A stretch of 64,000 nt of DNA from Gammaproteobacteria bacterium (GCA_021648145.1 JAKITI010000001.1:1-64000); one strand, 5' to 3'; positions 16,110 through 27,682 are shown, counted from the stretch's first letter. Notes: a model not told the origin generated them from the sequence alone. Translations and numbers: made by a program.

Positions 16110-17363
16110 ATGGCAGAAATACAGAATTATACGCTTAATTTTGGGCCGCAACATCCATCCGCGCATGGGGTTCTTCGCTTGGTATTAGAGTTGGATGGCG
16201 AAACGATAGAGCGTGCGGACCCTCATATCGGCTTACTTCATCGTGGTACAGAAAAACTTGCTGAAAGCAAACCATACAATCAAAGTTTAGGTTATATGGA
16301 TCGCTTGGATTATGTATCACCCATGAGCAATGAGCATGCTTATGTCATCGCGATGGAAAAAGTTTTGGGTATTACACCGCCCACTAGAGCGCTCTATATT
16401 AGAGTGTTGTTTGATGAAATTACTCGCTTATTAAACCATCTACTTTGGCTTGGTGCGCATGCTCTTGATATTGGAGCGATGACTATATTTTTATATGCCT
16501 TTCGTGAGCGTGAAGATTTGATGGATTGTTACGAAGCTGTCAGCGGCTCGAGGTTGCATGCAGCTTATTATCGTCCTGGCGGTGTTGCGCGAGATTTGCC
16601 TAACAGTATGCCTCTGTATGAGGCTTCAAAATGGCATAATGAAAAAGAAGTTGCCAAGAAAAATAAAAATCGCCAAGGGTCACTGCTTGATTTTATCGAA
16701 GATTTTGTTAAGCGCTTTCCAACTCATGTAGATGAATACGAAACCCTGTTAACGGATAATCGTATCTGGAAACAGCGAACCGTAGATATCGGTATTGTTT
16801 CGCCTGAACGCGCTTTGCAAATGGGTTTTACAGGGCCAATGTTGCGTGGTTCTGGTGTTGAGTGGGATTTGCGTAAAAAGCAACCTTATGCGGTCTATGA
16901 TCAACTTGATTTTGATATTCCGGTGGGTGTAACGGGTGATAGTTATGATCGTTATTTAGTGCGCGTTGAAGAGATGCGACAGTCAAATCGTATCATGCAG
17001 CAGTGTATTGATTGGTTGCGTGCTAACCCAGGGCCTGTTTTAACAGATAATCATAAGGTTGCTCCACCTAAAAGAACTGATATGAAAGGTGATATGGAAT
17101 CATTGATTCATCACTTTAAGCTTTTTACCGAAGGCTTTTGTTTGCCAGAAGGTGAGGCTTATGCCGCTGTTGAGCATCCTAAAGGTGAGTTTGGTATCTA
17201 TCTTGTTTCAGATGGTGCAAACAAACCCTATAGAATGAAAATTCGGGCGCCAGGTTTTGCTCATATAGCTGGCTTGGATGAAATGTGTCGAGGCCATATG
17301 CTGGCAGATGTTGTCGCGATTATTGGTACTCAGGATATTGTATTTGGTGAGGTGGATCGTTGA
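16110..17363 (+). CDS. nuoD: NADH-quinone oxidoreductase subunit D
   Basis: A 417-residue 49-kDa subunit, related to [NiFe]-hydrogenase large subunits, which forms the quinone-binding pocket with NuoB. It begins with the conserved [22 protein letters not shown] and [12 protein letters not shown]; the C terminus is FGEVDR. The ATG at 16110 has AGGGAG 9 nt upstream, so it is preferred to a TTG at 16104. Its stop overlaps the nuoE start by one base. Confidence 0.97.
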   Translation: MAEIQNYTLNFGPQHPSAHGVLRLVLELDGETIERADPHIGLLHRGTEKLAESKPYNQSLGYMDRLDYVSPMSNEHAYVIAMEKVLGITPPTRALYIRVLFDEITRLLNHLLWLGAHALDIGAMTIFLYAFREREDLMDCYEAVSGSRLHAAYYRPGGVARDLPNSMPLYEASKWHNEKEVAKKNKNRQGSLLDFIEDFVKRFPTHVDEYETLLTDNRIWKQRTVDIGIVSPERALQMGFTGPMLRGSGVEWDLRKKQPYAVYDQLDFDIPVGVTGDSYDRYLVRVEEMRQSNRIMQQCIDWLRANPGPVLTDNHKVAPPKRTDMKGDMESLIHHFKLFTEGFCLPEGEAYAAVEHPKGEFGIYLVSDGANKPYRMKIRAPGFAHIAGLDEMCRGHMLADVVAIIGTQDIVFGEVDR

Positions 17364-17842
17364 TGTCTATTTTTTCAAAAGAGACTATGCGGGCAATTGA
17401 TGAATGGATTGCCAAATATCCACAAGATCAAAAACAGTCTGCAGTGATGCCAGCCTTAAGAATTGTTCAAGAAGCTCATGAGGGTAGTTTGACAACGGAG
17501 CTCATGGACGCTGTCGCCAAATATCTGGAAATGGAGACTGTTGCAGTATATGAAGTTGCAACTTTTTACTCCATGTATGAATTAAAGCCTGTTGGCAAGC
17601 ATAAAATCTGTGTCTGTACTAATGTCTCTTGTATGTTGTGTGGTTCAGATCAAATTGTATCTCACCTGCAAAACAGGCTGGGTATCAAGTTAGGTGAAAC
17701 CACAGAAGATGGGAAGTTTACTTTAAAAGAGGTTGAGTGCCTTGGAGCTTGTGCTGGTGCACCGATGTTCCAGATTGAACGTGAGTATTATGAAAATCTT
17801 ACGCCTGAAAAAGTAGATAAAATACTAGGTGGATTAAAGTAA
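17363..17842 (+). CDS. nuoE: NADH-quinone oxidoreductase subunit E
   Basis: A 159-residue 24-kDa subunit of the NADH dehydrogenase module, with the [2Fe-2S] cluster N1a in a thioredoxin-like fold. The four cysteine ligands are seen as CTNVSC and CLGAC, the latter followed by AGAPMFQI. The ATG shares its A with the nuoD stop codon (TGATG), which indicates translational coupling. nuoF follows after 2 nt. Confidence 0.97.
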   Translation: MSIFSKETMRAIDEWIAKYPQDQKQSAVMPALRIVQEAHEGSLTTELMDAVAKYLEMETVAVYEVATFYSMYELKPVGKHKICVCTNVSCMLCGSDQIVSHLQNRLGIKLGETTEDGKFTLKEVECLGACAGAPMFQIEREYYENLTPEKVDKILGGLK

Positions 17843-17844
17843 TT

Positions 17845-19119
17845 ATGGCTAACGAAGTCTGTTTCAGAACACTCCATCTTGATAAACCATGGTCGATCGA
17901 GACATATAAGGAAAACGGTGGCTATGAGGTATGGGAACAAATAGTTCGAGAGAATACATCTCCTGAAGAGATCATTAATGAATTAAAAACATCCGCTCTG
18001 CGTGGTCGAGGTGGGGCAGGTTTCCCAACGGGTTTGAAGTGGAGCTTTATGCCTCGTGGTATTGCGGGTGACAAATATATTGTTTGTAACTCAGATGAAG
18101 GTGAGCCAGGTACATTTAAAGATCGCGATATATTGCGTTATAACCCTCATCAACTCATAGAAGGAATGGCCATTGCTGCTTATACAATGGGTGCAAATGC
18201 AGGCTATAACTATATTCGAGGTGAGTTTTGGGAACCCTTTGAACGTTTTGAAAACGCGCTGAAAGAGGCACGTTCAGCAGGCTATATCGGTAAAAACATT
18301 CTGGGTAAAGGGATGGATTTCGATATTCATACACACTTGGGTGCTGGAGCCTATGTATGTGGTGAAGAGACTGCACTGATTGAGTCGATTGAAGGCAAAA
18401 AAGGTCAACCACGTTTTAAGCCCCCGTTTCCAGCAAGTTACGGCCTTTATGGAAGGCCGACAACAATAAACAATACTGAAACGTTATGTTCAGTTCCTAT
18501 GATTCTTGCTAAAGGCGGGCAGTGGTTTTTGGAACTTGGTAAGCCTAATAATGGTGGAACCAAAATTTTTTCAGTCTCTGGCCATGTTAATAAACCCGGA
18601 AATTATGAAGTCTCCATGGGCACACCATTTTCAGAGTTACTGGAAATAGCGGGTGGAATACGTGATGGCCATACTTTAAAGGCTGTAATCCCTGGTGGCT
18701 CGTCAACACCTGTTCTTCCTGGTGATGTCATGATGGGTGTGACTATGGATTATGATGGTATTGCCAAAGCAGGTTCAATGTTAGGCGCTGGGTCAGTCAT
18801 TGTAATGGATGAAACAACGTGTATGGTCAAGGTTTTAGCTCGCATCGCTCACTTTTATTTTGAAGAGTCTTGTGGGCAATGTACGCCTTGTCGTGAAGGT
18901 ACCGGCTGGTTGGCGCGTATGGTGCATCGAATTGAGCACGGTGAAGGTCGCCCGGAAGATCTGGATCGACTGGTTGACGTTGCTCATAAAATTGAAGGGC
19001 GCACTATTTGTGCTTTAGGTGATGCAGCAGCGATGCCTGTTACAAGTTTTATTAAACATTATCGTGAAGAGTTTGAATACCACATCAAGCACAAGCGTTG
19101 CATGGTTGGTAATCACTAG
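17845..19119 (+). CDS. nuoF: NADH-quinone oxidoreductase subunit F
   Basis: A 424-residue 51-kDa subunit that binds NADH and FMN and holds the N3 [4Fe-4S] cluster. It shows [17 protein letters not shown] (NADH/FMN binding), [34 protein letters not shown] and [15 protein letters not shown] with the cluster cysteines, plus a further cysteine in RTICALGDA. It is the entry point of electrons into complex I. It is followed after 42 nt by nuoG. Confidence 0.98.
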   Translation: MANEVCFRTLHLDKPWSIETYKENGGYEVWEQIVRENTSPEEIINELKTSALRGRGGAGFPTGLKWSFMPRGIAGDKYIVCNSDEGEPGTFKDRDILRYNPHQLIEGMAIAAYTMGANAGYNYIRGEFWEPFERFENALKEARSAGYIGKNILGKGMDFDIHTHLGAGAYVCGEETALIESIEGKKGQPRFKPPFPASYGLYGRPTTINNTETLCSVPMILAKGGQWFLELGKPNNGGTKIFSVSGHVNKPGNYEVSMGTPFSELLEIAGGIRDGHTLKAVIPGGSSTPVLPGDVMMGVTMDYDGIAKAGSMLGAGSVIVMDETTCMVKVLARIAHFYFEESCGQCTPCREGTGWLARMVHRIEHGEGRPEDLDRLVDVAHKIEGRTICALGDAAAMPVTSFIKHYREEFEYHIKHKRCMVGNH

Positions 19120-19161
19120 GTTTTTATAGTTAATAATATTGCGGTTATTCGGAACTCAAGT

Positions 19162-21537
19162 ATGGTAACGATCGAAATAGACGGAAAAACGATCCATGCG
19201 GAAGATGGGGTCATGCTCATCGAGGCTGCGGATGAAGCTGGAATTAATATTCCACGGTTTTGTTACCACAAAAAGCTCTCTATTGCAGCCAGTTGCAGAA
19301 TGTGTCTAGTAGAAGTTGAAAAAGCAGGTAAGCCACTTCCTGCATGTTCAACTCCAGTGACTGATGGAATGACAGTTTATACTCGTTCGGATAAAGCGAT
19401 ATCTGCCCAGCAAGGTGTCATGGAGTTTTTGTTAATTAACCACCCATTAGATTGCCCCGTTTGTGATCAAGGTGGTGAATGTGAGCTGCAAGATATTGCG
19501 GTGGGTTATGGCGGTAATGTTTCACAGTTTAGTGAAGGTAAGCGTGTTGTAAAAGATAATAATATTGGCCCTCTTATTGCGAGTGATATGACTCGCTGTA
19601 TTCACTGCACTCGATGTGTGCGTTTTAGCCAGGAGATTGCAGGTACAAGTGAGTTAGGGACAAGCTGGCGTGGCGAACACTTAACTATTGGAACCTTTGT
19701 AGAAAAAGAACTGACCTCTGAAATGTCTGGCAATGTAATTGATATTTGTCCTGTTGGTGCATTGACATCAAAACCTTTCAGGTACAGTGCGCGATCATGG
19801 GAGTTGAGCTCTCATGATGGTATAGCAGCTCATGATTGTCTTGGATCTAATATAAAAATCGAGACGCGGCGTAACCGTGTTATGCGTATACTGCCTCGTG
19901 ACAATGAAGACCTTAATGAGTGTTGGATTTCTGATAGAGATCGTTTCTCTTATGAAGGGCTGAATAGTGATGAGCGCTTACAAAAACCAATGATTAAAAT
20001 TGACGGTAAGTGGCAAGAAACGGATTGGAATCATGCTCTGGAGTTCGCACATCGTGGATTGAAATCTGTGATTGAAAATCATGGAGCCACACAGCTCGGA
20101 TCATTAGTTTCGCCCAACTCTACAACTGAAGAGATGTATTTGTCTCAAAAGTTACTTAGAAGCTTGGGGTCTTCAAATATTGATCATCGATTAAGAAGTC
20201 TCGATTTTAGTGATCAGGATATCGCTCCAATATTTCCATGGTTAGGACAATCAATTGCTGACCTGGAAACTATTGATGCAGCATTGCTGGTTTGCTCTAA
20301 TGTTCGAGTTGAACAACCGATTGCAGGTCACCGACTACGAAAAGCAGCTCTAAATGGCGCTAAATTGATGCTTGTTAATCCGGTTGACTATGAATTTCGT
20401 TTTCCAGTAGCGGAAAAGTTGATAGCAACAACAGTTGAAATTGAATATGAACTGGCTGCCATAGCAAAAGCGTTATTAGATTCGACGGGGGCAAAAATCC
20501 CCGAAGGTTTTAATGAAATTATTGACAAACTCAATGTCACTGAGACGCACAGAGCGATTGCCCAAAATCTTGAGCAATCTGATAACGGCACACTCATATT
20601 AGGAAGTGCGGCCGCGCATTATCCGAATTGGTCAACGTTACAATCACTTTCCGGGTTGATTGCTGAGTTAAGTGGAGTAAAACTAGGTTACTTATCTGAT
20701 GGTGCAAATAGTGCCGGTGGCTGGTTAGCTGGAGCTGTTCCTCATAGAGCTGAAAACGGTGAAATAAGCGGTCAAAGTGGTAAGAATATTCGGGATATGT
20801 TTGAGTCACAGTTGAAAGCTTATATGTTACTCAATATTGAGCCTGAGCTGGATTGTGCTGGTCCTAATTCTGCTTTGAAAGGACTAAAGAGTGCTGATTT
20901 TGTTGTATCTTTAACGCCTTATATAAATGATGAGATGAAACAATATGCAGATGTTTTATTGCCTGTATCAACATTTAATGAAACCTCAGGTACTTTTGTC
21001 AATGTAGAGGGAAATAGTCAATCATTTAAAGGTTCTGTAGCTCCTTTAGGTGAAGCTCGACCTGCCTGGAAAGTGCTTCGAGTCCTTGGCAATCTATTTG
21101 AAATAGATGGCTTTGAATATCTTTCTTCAGAAGATGTTAGTAAAGAACTGTTTGCTAAAATAGGCCGTATTGATAAAAATAACAGGCTACAGTGGCGTTG
21201 CCCAACATTAACAAAGGCATCAGGTATTGCTTGTTTGGTTGAGGTTTCATCGGGTCGTATTGATAATATTGTTCGAAGAGCAAGTTCGTTTGCAGAAACA
21301 ACAGCAGAAAAATTTACTAAAACTGTGCGGATAAATAAGAGCTTGGTGTTACAGGAAAATTTAGAGAACACCAAGTTTGTTTCAGTTAAACAAGGTGATG
21401 ACGAAGTTGTTCTTGAGTTGATCACTGATGATCGTGTGGCAAATGGCTCTATTTTGATACAGTCAAATAGTCGGTTGGGTTTAGCTGCCGCTGCACGTGC
21501 TGTTGAATTAGGAATTTCTGCAGAAAGTAATAATTAG
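19162..21537 (+). CDS. nuoG: NADH-quinone oxidoreductase subunit G
   Basis: A 791-residue 75-kDa subunit. The N-terminal ferredoxin domain has the [2Fe-2S] ligands (PRFCYHKKLSIAASCRMC...PACSTPV). The next part has HPLDCPVCDQGGECELQD for cluster N5 and CIHCTRCVRF with a later CPVGAL for N4. A molybdopterin-oxidoreductase-like domain without an active cofactor fills the rest. The segment RYSARSWELSSHDGIAAHDCLGSNI has one cysteine and lacks the CxxCxxxC set that would mark cluster N7. The C-terminal quarter is divergent, which is normal for this subunit. A 93-bp gap precedes nuoH. Confidence 0.96.
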   Translation: MVTIEIDGKTIHAEDGVMLIEAADEAGINIPRFCYHKKLSIAASCRMCLVEVEKAGKPLPACSTPVTDGMTVYTRSDKAISAQQGVMEFLLINHPLDCPVCDQGGECELQDIAVGYGGNVSQFSEGKRVVKDNNIGPLIASDMTRCIHCTRCVRFSQEIAGTSELGTSWRGEHLTIGTFVEKELTSEMSGNVIDICPVGALTSKPFRYSARSWELSSHDGIAAHDCLGSNIKIETRRNRVMRILPRDNEDLNECWISDRDRFSYEGLNSDERLQKPMIKIDGKWQETDWNHALEFAHRGLKSVIENHGATQLGSLVSPNSTTEEMYLSQKLLRSLGSSNIDHRLRSLDFSDQDIAPIFPWLGQSIADLETIDAALLVCSNVRVEQPIAGHRLRKAALNGAKLMLVNPVDYEFRFPVAEKLIATTVEIEYELAAIAKALLDSTGAKIPEGFNEIIDKLNVTETHRAIAQNLEQSDNGTLILGSAAAHYPNWSTLQSLSGLIAELSGVKLGYLSDGANSAGGWLAGAVPHRAENGEISGQSGKNIRDMFESQLKAYMLLNIEPELDCAGPNSALKGLKSADFVVSLTPYINDEMKQYADVLLPVSTFNETSGTFVNVEGNSQSFKGSVAPLGEARPAWKVLRVLGNLFEIDGFEYLSSEDVSKELFAKIGRIDKNNRLQWRCPTLTKASGIACLVEVSSGRIDNIVRRASSFAETTAEKFTKTVRINKSLVLQENLENTKFVSVKQGDDEVVLELITDDRVANGSILIQSNSRLGLAAAARAVELGISAESNN

Positions 21538-21630
21538 AGTTTTTATGGGGGGAGTAGTGTTGTATATAAAAATTTGTCTATTCCTGAACATTATCCATGC
21601 CGGTTTATCCGGGAAAGCAAATAGCTGTAA

Positions 21631-22683
21631 ATGCCAATGATAGAGTTGCTACAAACAACATGGAATGAAGTGCCGTTAGTACTTCAAATCATATTAAAAA
21701 TTATTGTAATCGTTGTTCCGATTATGCTGTCCGTTGCATACTTGACTTTAGCCGAGCGTAAAGTAATCGGTTACATTCAGGTTCGTATCGGGCCTAATCG
21801 CGTGGGGCCACGAGGCTTGTTACAGCCTATTGCCGATGGCCTTAAACTTGCTTTAAAAGAAATTATTATACCGACTAATTCAAATCATTATCTATTCTTG
21901 CTCGGGCCACTTTTAACATTAGCGCCTGCTTTAATTGCATGGGCGGTTATTCCTTTTGATGAAGGCGTTGTACTTGCTGATTTAAATGCGGGGTTGTTAT
22001 ATGTATTAGCAATTATGTCACTTGGAGTCTATGGAATTCTGATTTCTGGCTGGGCTTCTAACTCTAAATATGCACTGATCAGTGCTGTTCGAATGGGCGC
22101 TCAAATGGTTTCTTATGGAATCGCTATGGGCTTTGCTTTAGTGGGTGTTGTATTGGCGGCGGGTTCATTAAATCTTCAAGAGATTGTGTTAGCACAGGAA
22201 GGAAGTTTTATACACTGGTTCTGGTTGCCATTAGCACCTCTGTTTTTAGTCTATTTTATTTCTGGTGTTGCAGAAACTAACCGCGCTCCTTTTGATGTGG
22301 CTGAGGGCGAGTCAGAAATTGTTGCAGGTTTCCATGTTGAATATTCTGGAATGGCATTTGCCCTGTTTTTTCTGGCTGAATATGCCAACATGATTCTGAT
22401 AGCTATTTTAACTGCTGTCATGTTTTTAGGAGGGTGGTTATCTCCATTTCAAGGTATACCAGGCCTTGAGTATCTGTTTTCCTGGGTTCCTGGGATTGTA
22501 TGGTTGTTAGCTAAAACAGCATTTTTACTTTTCTTCTTCTTGTGGTTTCGTGCGACATTTCCACGTTATCGCTATGACCAATTAATGCGGTTGGGTTGGA
22601 AAATATTTATTCCGGTTACGATTGTATGGCTGTTGGTAACAGGGTTAGCGGTAATGCTTCATTTAGGTCCGTGGTTTGATTGA
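21631..22683 (+). CDS. nuoH: NADH-quinone oxidoreductase subunit H
   Basis: A 350-residue membrane subunit with about eight helices at the junction of the two complex I arms, lining the quinone entry channel. Conserved loops are [36 protein letters not shown] and [27 protein letters not shown]. The first ATG (21631) is followed two codons later by another (21637), and neither has a strong ribosome site. nuoI follows after 21 nt. Confidence 0.97.
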   Translation: MPMIELLQTTWNEVPLVLQIILKIIVIVVPIMLSVAYLTLAERKVIGYIQVRIGPNRVGPRGLLQPIADGLKLALKEIIIPTNSNHYLFLLGPLLTLAPALIAWAVIPFDEGVVLADLNAGLLYVLAIMSLGVYGILISGWASNSKYALISAVRMGAQMVSYGIAMGFALVGVVLAAGSLNLQEIVLAQEGSFIHWFWLPLAPLFLVYFISGVAETNRAPFDVAEGESEIVAGFHVEYSGMAFALFFLAEYANMILIAILTAVMFLGGWLSPFQGIPGLEYLFSWVPGIVWLLAKTAFLLFFFLWFRATFPRYRYDQLMRLGWKIFIPVTIVWLLVTGLAVMLHLGPWFD

Positions 22684-22704
22684 TTTAGGGGTGTCATTTC
22701 GCAT

Positions 22705-23190
22705 ATGAACTTGAAACACTACATTAAGAGTTTTTTGCTTTGGGAACTTGTTTTAGGGCTGAAATTAACAGGCAAATATCTGTTTGCCAAGAAAATAACA
22801 GTACAATACCCAGAAGAAAAAACACCACAATCATATCGTTTTCGTGGTTTACATGCTCAGCGTCGTTATGAAAATGGTGAAGAACGTTGTATCGCATGCA
22901 AGCTTTGCGAAGCTGTCTGTCCAGCTTTGGCTATCACTATAGAGTCTGAGCAAAGAGATGATGGGTCGCGTAGAACAACACAATACGACATTGATCTGTT
23001 TAAGTGCATCTATTGTGGGTTTTGTGAAGAGTCCTGTCCGGTAGATGCGATCGTTGAGACGCGTCACTTTGAATATGTCTTTGAAAATAGAGAAGATAGT
23101 ATTATGACCAAAGCGAAGTTATTAGAAGTGGGTGATAGGTTCGAAAGTCAAATTGCCGCTGATCGTGAAAAAGATGCGCCGTATCGTTAA
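22705..23190 (+). CDS. nuoI: NADH-quinone oxidoreductase subunit I
   Basis: A 161-residue subunit with two [4Fe-4S] clusters, N6a and N6b, that passes electrons from NuoG to NuoB. The paired ferredoxin motifs are [12 protein letters not shown] and [12 protein letters not shown]. The N-terminal amphipathic segment, [25 protein letters not shown], attaches it to the membrane arm. Its length is normal for the gamma/betaproteobacterial form. Confidence 0.98.
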   Translation: MNLKHYIKSFLLWELVLGLKLTGKYLFAKKITVQYPEEKTPQSYRFRGLHAQRRYENGEERCIACKLCEAVCPALAITIESEQRDDGSRRTTQYDIDLFKCIYCGFCEESCPVDAIVETRHFEYVFENREDSIMTKAKLLEVGDRFESQIAADREKDAPYR

Positions 23191-23207
23191 TTGATTGATG
23201 TGAGATT

Positions 23208-23816
23208 ATGAATATAGAACCGTTTGTTTTTTATCTATTTTCGACTGTATTAGTCTTAGCTTCTATCGCTGTGGTTACGGTTCGAAATACAGTATTTGCA
23301 GCACTCTTTCTAGTTTTGGCATTTTTTACCTGTGCCGCACTCTGGATTTTATTAGAGGCAGAATTTCTCTCACTGGTATTGATTCTGGTCTATGTGGGTG
23401 CGGTCATGGTTCTTTTCCTTTTTGTAGTGATGATGCTGGATACTAAGGAAGCATCACTTAGAGAGGGGTTTACAAAATATTTAATTCCAGGTGGGTTAGT
23501 CGCAATTGTTATAGTGATTGAAATGGCTATTGTCGTTGGACCAGAAAATTTTGGTCTGGACAAGTTTGCCGATCCTGTTGCACGTGGAGCTGATTACAGC
23601 AATACCAAAGAGCTGGGGATGGTTTTATATACAGAATATGTTTATCCATTTGAACTTGCCGCTGTATTACTTTTGGTTGCGATTATTGCAGCAATTTCTT
23701 TAACAATGCGTCGCAGACCTCAAACAAAACATCAGGATCCATCGAAGCAAGTGCTTGTTCGCAGTGAAGATCGTGTACGAGTTGTTAAAATGGAATCCGA
23801 AAAAATGAACGAGTGA
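23208..23816 (+). CDS. nuoJ: NADH-quinone oxidoreductase subunit J
   Basis: A 202-residue membrane subunit with five predicted helices, including the conserved third helix region LEAEFLSLVLILVYVGAVMVLFLFVVMMLD, whose conformational change couples quinone chemistry to proton pumping. The hydrophilic C-terminal tail ends with KMNE. nuoK starts 64 nt downstream, past a short AT-rich gap. Confidence 0.96.
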   Translation: MNIEPFVFYLFSTVLVLASIAVVTVRNTVFAALFLVLAFFTCAALWILLEAEFLSLVLILVYVGAVMVLFLFVVMMLDTKEASLREGFTKYLIPGGLVAIVIVIEMAIVVGPENFGLDKFADPVARGADYSNTKELGMVLYTEYVYPFELAAVLLLVAIIAAISLTMRRRPQTKHQDPSKQVLVRSEDRVRVVKMESEKMNE

Positions 23817-23880
23817 TTAGAAATTTTAATACTGTAACTATTTAGCAAAAAATAAACATTAATAGTGAACTATAACCATT

Positions 23881-24186
23881 ATGATAGCACTTTCAGACTT
23901 TTTGATTTTAGGCGCAATTTTATTTGCGATAGCGATTGTTGGAATATTTCTTAACCGGAAAAATATCATCATAATATTGATGGCAATTGAATTAATGCTG
24001 CTCGCAGTCAATATGAATTTTGTTGCTTTCTCACATTACTTAAATGATATTTCAGGTCAAATTTTTGTTTTCTTTATATTAACAGTGGCGGCAGCAGAAG
24101 CAGCTATAGGCTTGGCTATATTAATGTTGGTATTTCGTAGCCGTCGATCCATTAATGTTAGTAACCTGGATAGTTTAAAAGGATAA
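23881..24186 (+). CDS. nuoK: NADH-quinone oxidoreductase subunit K
   Basis: A 101-residue membrane subunit with three helices. The two buried glutamates important for proton transfer can be seen in [11 protein letters not shown] and [11 protein letters not shown]. The last codons (AAAGGATAA) also form the ribosome site of nuoL, which starts 4 nt after the stop. Confidence 0.97.
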   Translation: MIALSDFLILGAILFAIAIVGIFLNRKNIIIILMAIELMLLAVNMNFVAFSHYLNDISGQIFVFFILTVAAAEAAIGLAILMLVFRSRRSINVSNLDSLKG

Positions 24187-24190
24187 ATAT

Positions 24191-26143
24191 ATGAAATTAG
24201 TTTATCTGGGTGTCGTTTTAGCACCACTTGTTGGTTCAATCATTGCTGGTGTATTTGGCAAGGCTGTTGGTCGTTCAGGCGCTCATTGGGCAGCAACGCT
24301 GGGTGTCGCAATTTCTTTTATTCTTTCACTTGTTACATTCAATCATGTAGTCATTGGAGGTGCTCCAGTATTTGATGAAACAATTTATACTTGGTTGATC
24401 AGTGATGGATTTAGTTTTGAAGTTGGCTTTCTTGTCGATAACCTGACTGCCATAATGATGATTGTTGTGACTTTTGTTTCATTGATGGTTCATATCTATA
24501 CCATTGGTTATATGCATGATGACCCAGGTTATCAGCGATTTTTCTGCTATATCTCTCTATTTACTTTCTCAATGCTGATGCTTGTGATGGCGAATAACTT
24601 CATGCAGTTATTTTTTGGTTGGGAAGCCGTCGGTTTGGTTTCTTACCTTCTTATTGGCTTTTGGTATAAAAAAGAGACCGCTATTTTCGCGAATATGAAG
24701 GCCTTTTTAGTGAACCGAGTGGGTGATTTCGGCTTTTTGTTAGGTATTGCTGCTGTACTTATGTATTTTGGTAGTCTTAACTATGCAGAAGTGTTTGCGG
24801 GTTCACCGAGCGTGGCCAACCTAACAATGGAAATAATACCCGGTGTTGAATGGAATGTGATGACGGTGATTTGTATATTGCTCTTTATTGGTGCGATGGG
24901 TAAGTCAGCACAGGTTCCTCTGCATGTTTGGTTGCCTGACTCAATGGAAGGCCCGACTCCTATTTCTGCATTGATTCATGCCGCAACAATGGTTACTGCG
25001 GGTATCTACATGGTGGCTAGAATGTCACCTATGTATGAGTTGTCAGTGACCGCATTAAGTGTGGTTCTTGTGATTGGTGCGATTACTGCATTATTTATGG
25101 GGTTTTTAGGTATCATTCAAAATGATATCAAACGTGTTATTGCTTATTCTACACTGTCTCAATTAGGTTATATGACCGTTGCATTGGGCGCTTCTGCTTA
25201 TGCTGCCGGTATTTTTCACCTGATGACTCACGCCTTTTTTAAGGCGCTGCTATTCTTGGCGGCTGGCTCAGTAATCATTGCAATGCATCACGAGCAAGAT
25301 ATTCGTAAAATGGGTGGTTTGAAAAAATATATGCCCATTACTTACGTCTGTATGTTGATTGGATCATTGGCATTGATTGGTTTTCCTGGGTTTTCAGGAT
25401 TTTTCTCAAAAGATGCAATTATAGAAGGTGTCAAGGCATCTCAAATTCCAGGCTCTAGTTTTGCTTATGCCTGTGTGGTCTTAGGTGTGTTTGTAACGGC
25501 ACTCTACTCCTTTCGAATGTTTTTCTTGGTATTCCACGGAAAAGAACGCATGGATAAACAGACCAAGGAGCATCTGCATGAAAGCCCTAAAATTGTAACT
25601 ATCCCACTTATACTGCTGGCGATACCATCTATATTCATTGGACTATTCGCAATCGGACCATTTCTATTCGGTGACTTTTTTGCAAAAGAAATTTTTGTTC
25701 TGCCCGAACATGATGTGTTGGCAAAAATTGGTGAAAGCTACACCGGTGTACTCGGTTTTATGTTGCATGGATTGATGACGCTTCCATTCTGGATGGCGCT
25801 TGGCGGAGTTTTATGTGCCTGGTTCCTGTATCTGAAACGCCCAGATCTTCCAGCTAAAATAAAACAGCGTTTTCAATTTATTTATAACATTCTTGATAAA
25901 AACTATGGTTTTGATGCTTTCAATAATGCATTTTTTGCAGCGGGTAGCAGAAGGCTTGGAAAGCTTTTATGGCGAACAGGTGATGAGAAAGGTATTGATG
26001 GAATTATGGTCAATGGCTCTGCGCGTGCAATTGGCTGGGTGTCAAGTAAGGTTAGAAACTTGCAAACGGGTTACCTATACCATTACGCGTTTGCAATGAT
26101 TGTTGGGCTGATGCTGCTATTAAGCTGGTATTTACCTTGGTAG
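24191..26143 (+). CDS. nuoL: NADH-quinone oxidoreductase subunit L
   Basis: A 650-residue antiporter-like subunit, the distal proton pump of complex I, with the long lateral helix at its C-terminal end. Conserved parts are FFGWEAVGLVSYLLIGFW with the key glutamate, GAMGKSAQVPLHVWLPDSMEGPTPISALIHAATMVTAG with the broken helix and lysine, and YSTLSQLGYM. The last hydrophobic segment (YHYAFAMIVGLMLLLSWYLPW) is the terminal helix. Confidence 0.98.
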   Translation: MKLVYLGVVLAPLVGSIIAGVFGKAVGRSGAHWAATLGVAISFILSLVTFNHVVIGGAPVFDETIYTWLISDGFSFEVGFLVDNLTAIMMIVVTFVSLMVHIYTIGYMHDDPGYQRFFCYISLFTFSMLMLVMANNFMQLFFGWEAVGLVSYLLIGFWYKKETAIFANMKAFLVNRVGDFGFLLGIAAVLMYFGSLNYAEVFAGSPSVANLTMEIIPGVEWNVMTVICILLFIGAMGKSAQVPLHVWLPDSMEGPTPISALIHAATMVTAGIYMVARMSPMYELSVTALSVVLVIGAITALFMGFLGIIQNDIKRVIAYSTLSQLGYMTVALGASAYAAGIFHLMTHAFFKALLFLAAGSVIIAMHHEQDIRKMGGLKKYMPITYVCMLIGSLALIGFPGFSGFFSKDAIIEGVKASQIPGSSFAYACVVLGVFVTALYSFRMFFLVFHGKERMDKQTKEHLHESPKIVTIPLILLAIPSIFIGLFAIGPFLFGDFFAKEIFVLPEHDVLAKIGESYTGVLGFMLHGLMTLPFWMALGGVLCAWFLYLKRPDLPAKIKQRFQFIYNILDKNYGFDAFNNAFFAAGSRRLGKLLWRTGDEKGIDGIMVNGSARAIGWVSSKVRNLQTGYLYHYAFAMIVGLMLLLSWYLPW

Positions 26144-26170
26144 TTGGAAATATAACAAGGATTCAATTGA

Positions 26171-27682
26171 ATGACTGATTTACCTTTACTGAGTCTTGTC
26201 ATCTGGCTGCCCATTATTGGCGGGATGATTGTACTTGCTGCACATAAGGCAAGCGATAACTTTGTCCGATGGATGTCGTTGGCTATTTCTGTATTAGTGT
26301 TTTTGGTTTCTATACCTCTCTATACACTATTTGATACAGCGACACATGAAATGCAGTTCACAGAAACTGCATCCTGGATACCTACATTTAATATAAGTTA
26401 TGCGCTGGGTGTTGATGGTATTTCAATGCCACTGATCTTGTTGACAACCTTTTTTACTATTATTGTCGTTATTGCGGGTTGGGAAGTTATTAAAACTCGA
26501 GTTGCACTCTACATGGCTTCATTCCTGATTATGGAAGGTATGATGAATGGAGTGTTTGCAGCACTTGATGGTGTGCTGTTTTATGTGTTCTGGGAAGCAA
26601 TGCTGGTGCCCATGTTCTTGATTATTGGTATTTGGGGTGGCGCGGATAGAATTTATGCAACGATCAAGTTTTTCCTATATACATTTTTGGGCTCAGTACT
26701 TTTACTGATTACACTAATTTATCTCTACTTTCAGGTGGGGAGTTTTTCTATTCTGGCATTTCAGGATGTACAAATTGGAATGACGGCTCAAATCTTGATT
26801 TTTCTTGCAATGTTGCTGGCTTTTGCAGTCAAAGTACCTATGTGGCCGGTACATACCTGGTTGCCTGACGCGCATGTTCAGGCTCCAACTGGTGGTTCAA
26901 TTATTTTAGCAGCAATTATGCTCAAACTAGGTGCATATGGTTTTGTGCGCTTTATGCTTCCGATTACGCCTGATGCCAGCCAAGAGCTTGATTGGCTCGT
27001 TATCACTCTTTCTTTAATTGCTATTGTTTACATCTCTTTTGTTGCCATTGTACAAGAGGATATGAAAAAGCTTATTGCTTATTCATCAATTGCCCATATG
27101 GGTTTTGCAACACTAGGATTTTTTCTTATATACGGTATTTTGGAAAATACGGGTTCAACCCAAGGTGCGGCCTTGGGTATTGAAGGTGGTTTGGTTCAGC
27201 TGATATCTCATGGCTTTATTTCCGGTGCTATGTTTTATTGTATTGGTATAATGTATGACAGAATGCATTCACGTCGAATCAGTGACTATGGCGGCGTAGT
27301 GAATACAATGCCGGTATTTGCTGCTTTCTTTGTACTTTTTGCTATGGCTAACACAGGGCTTCCAGGTACATCTGGGTTTGTAGGTGAGTTTATGGTTATT
27401 TTAAGTGCATTCAAGTCAAACTTCTGGATCGCATTCTTAGCGTCAACAACACTGATTTTTGGTGCGGCTTATACTTTATGGCTAATCAAACGGGTTATTT
27501 TTGGTGAAGTTGCTAATGATAATGTTGCTGCTCTTAAGGATGTGAATAAGCGGGAAATTTTGATACTTAGCGTATTAGCATTTTTTGTATTGGCTTTAGG
27601 CGTGTATCCAGACCCATTGGTTGAAGTTATGCATAGCTCAGTTGATCATTTGGTTCAACAGGCTGTGACCTCTAAGCTCTAA
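26171..27682 (+). CDS. nuoM: NADH-quinone oxidoreductase subunit M
   Basis: A 503-residue antiporter-like proton-pumping subunit. The key motifs are FYVFWEAMLVPMFLIIGIWGG (conserved Glu), AFAVKVPMWPVHTWLPDAHVQAPTGGS and YSSIAHMGFATLG. It is 27 nt downstream of nuoL and shows its expected length and order in the operon. Confidence 0.98.
   Translation: MTDLPLLSLVIWLPIIGGMIVLAAHKASDNFVRWMSLAISVLVFLVSIPLYTLFDTATHEMQFTETASWIPTFNISYALGVDGISMPLILLTTFFTIIVVIAGWEVIKTRVALYMASFLIMEGMMNGVFAALDGVLFYVFWEAMLVPMFLIIGIWGGADRIYATIKFFLYTFLGSVLLLITLIYLYFQVGSFSILAFQDVQIGMTAQILIFLAMLLAFAVKVPMWPVHTWLPDAHVQAPTGGSIILAAIMLKLGAYGFVRFMLPITPDASQELDWLVITLSLIAIVYISFVAIVQEDMKKLIAYSSIAHMGFATLGFFLIYGILENTGSTQGAALGIEGGLVQLISHGFISGAMFYCIGIMYDRMHSRRISDYGGVVNTMPVFAAFFVLFAMANTGLPGTSGFVGEFMVILSAFKSNFWIAFLASTTLIFGAAYTLWLIKRVIFGEVANDNVAALKDVNKREILILSVLAFFVLALGVYPDPLVEVMHSSVDHLVQQAVTSKL

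Noticed and set aside
19162-21537. NuoG as a formate dehydrogenase or other molybdoenzyme
   Set aside because: The N-terminal ferredoxin clusters and the position within nuo are diagnostic of complex I. The segment where the N7 cluster would bind lacks the CxxCxxxC set, as in many NuoG proteins.
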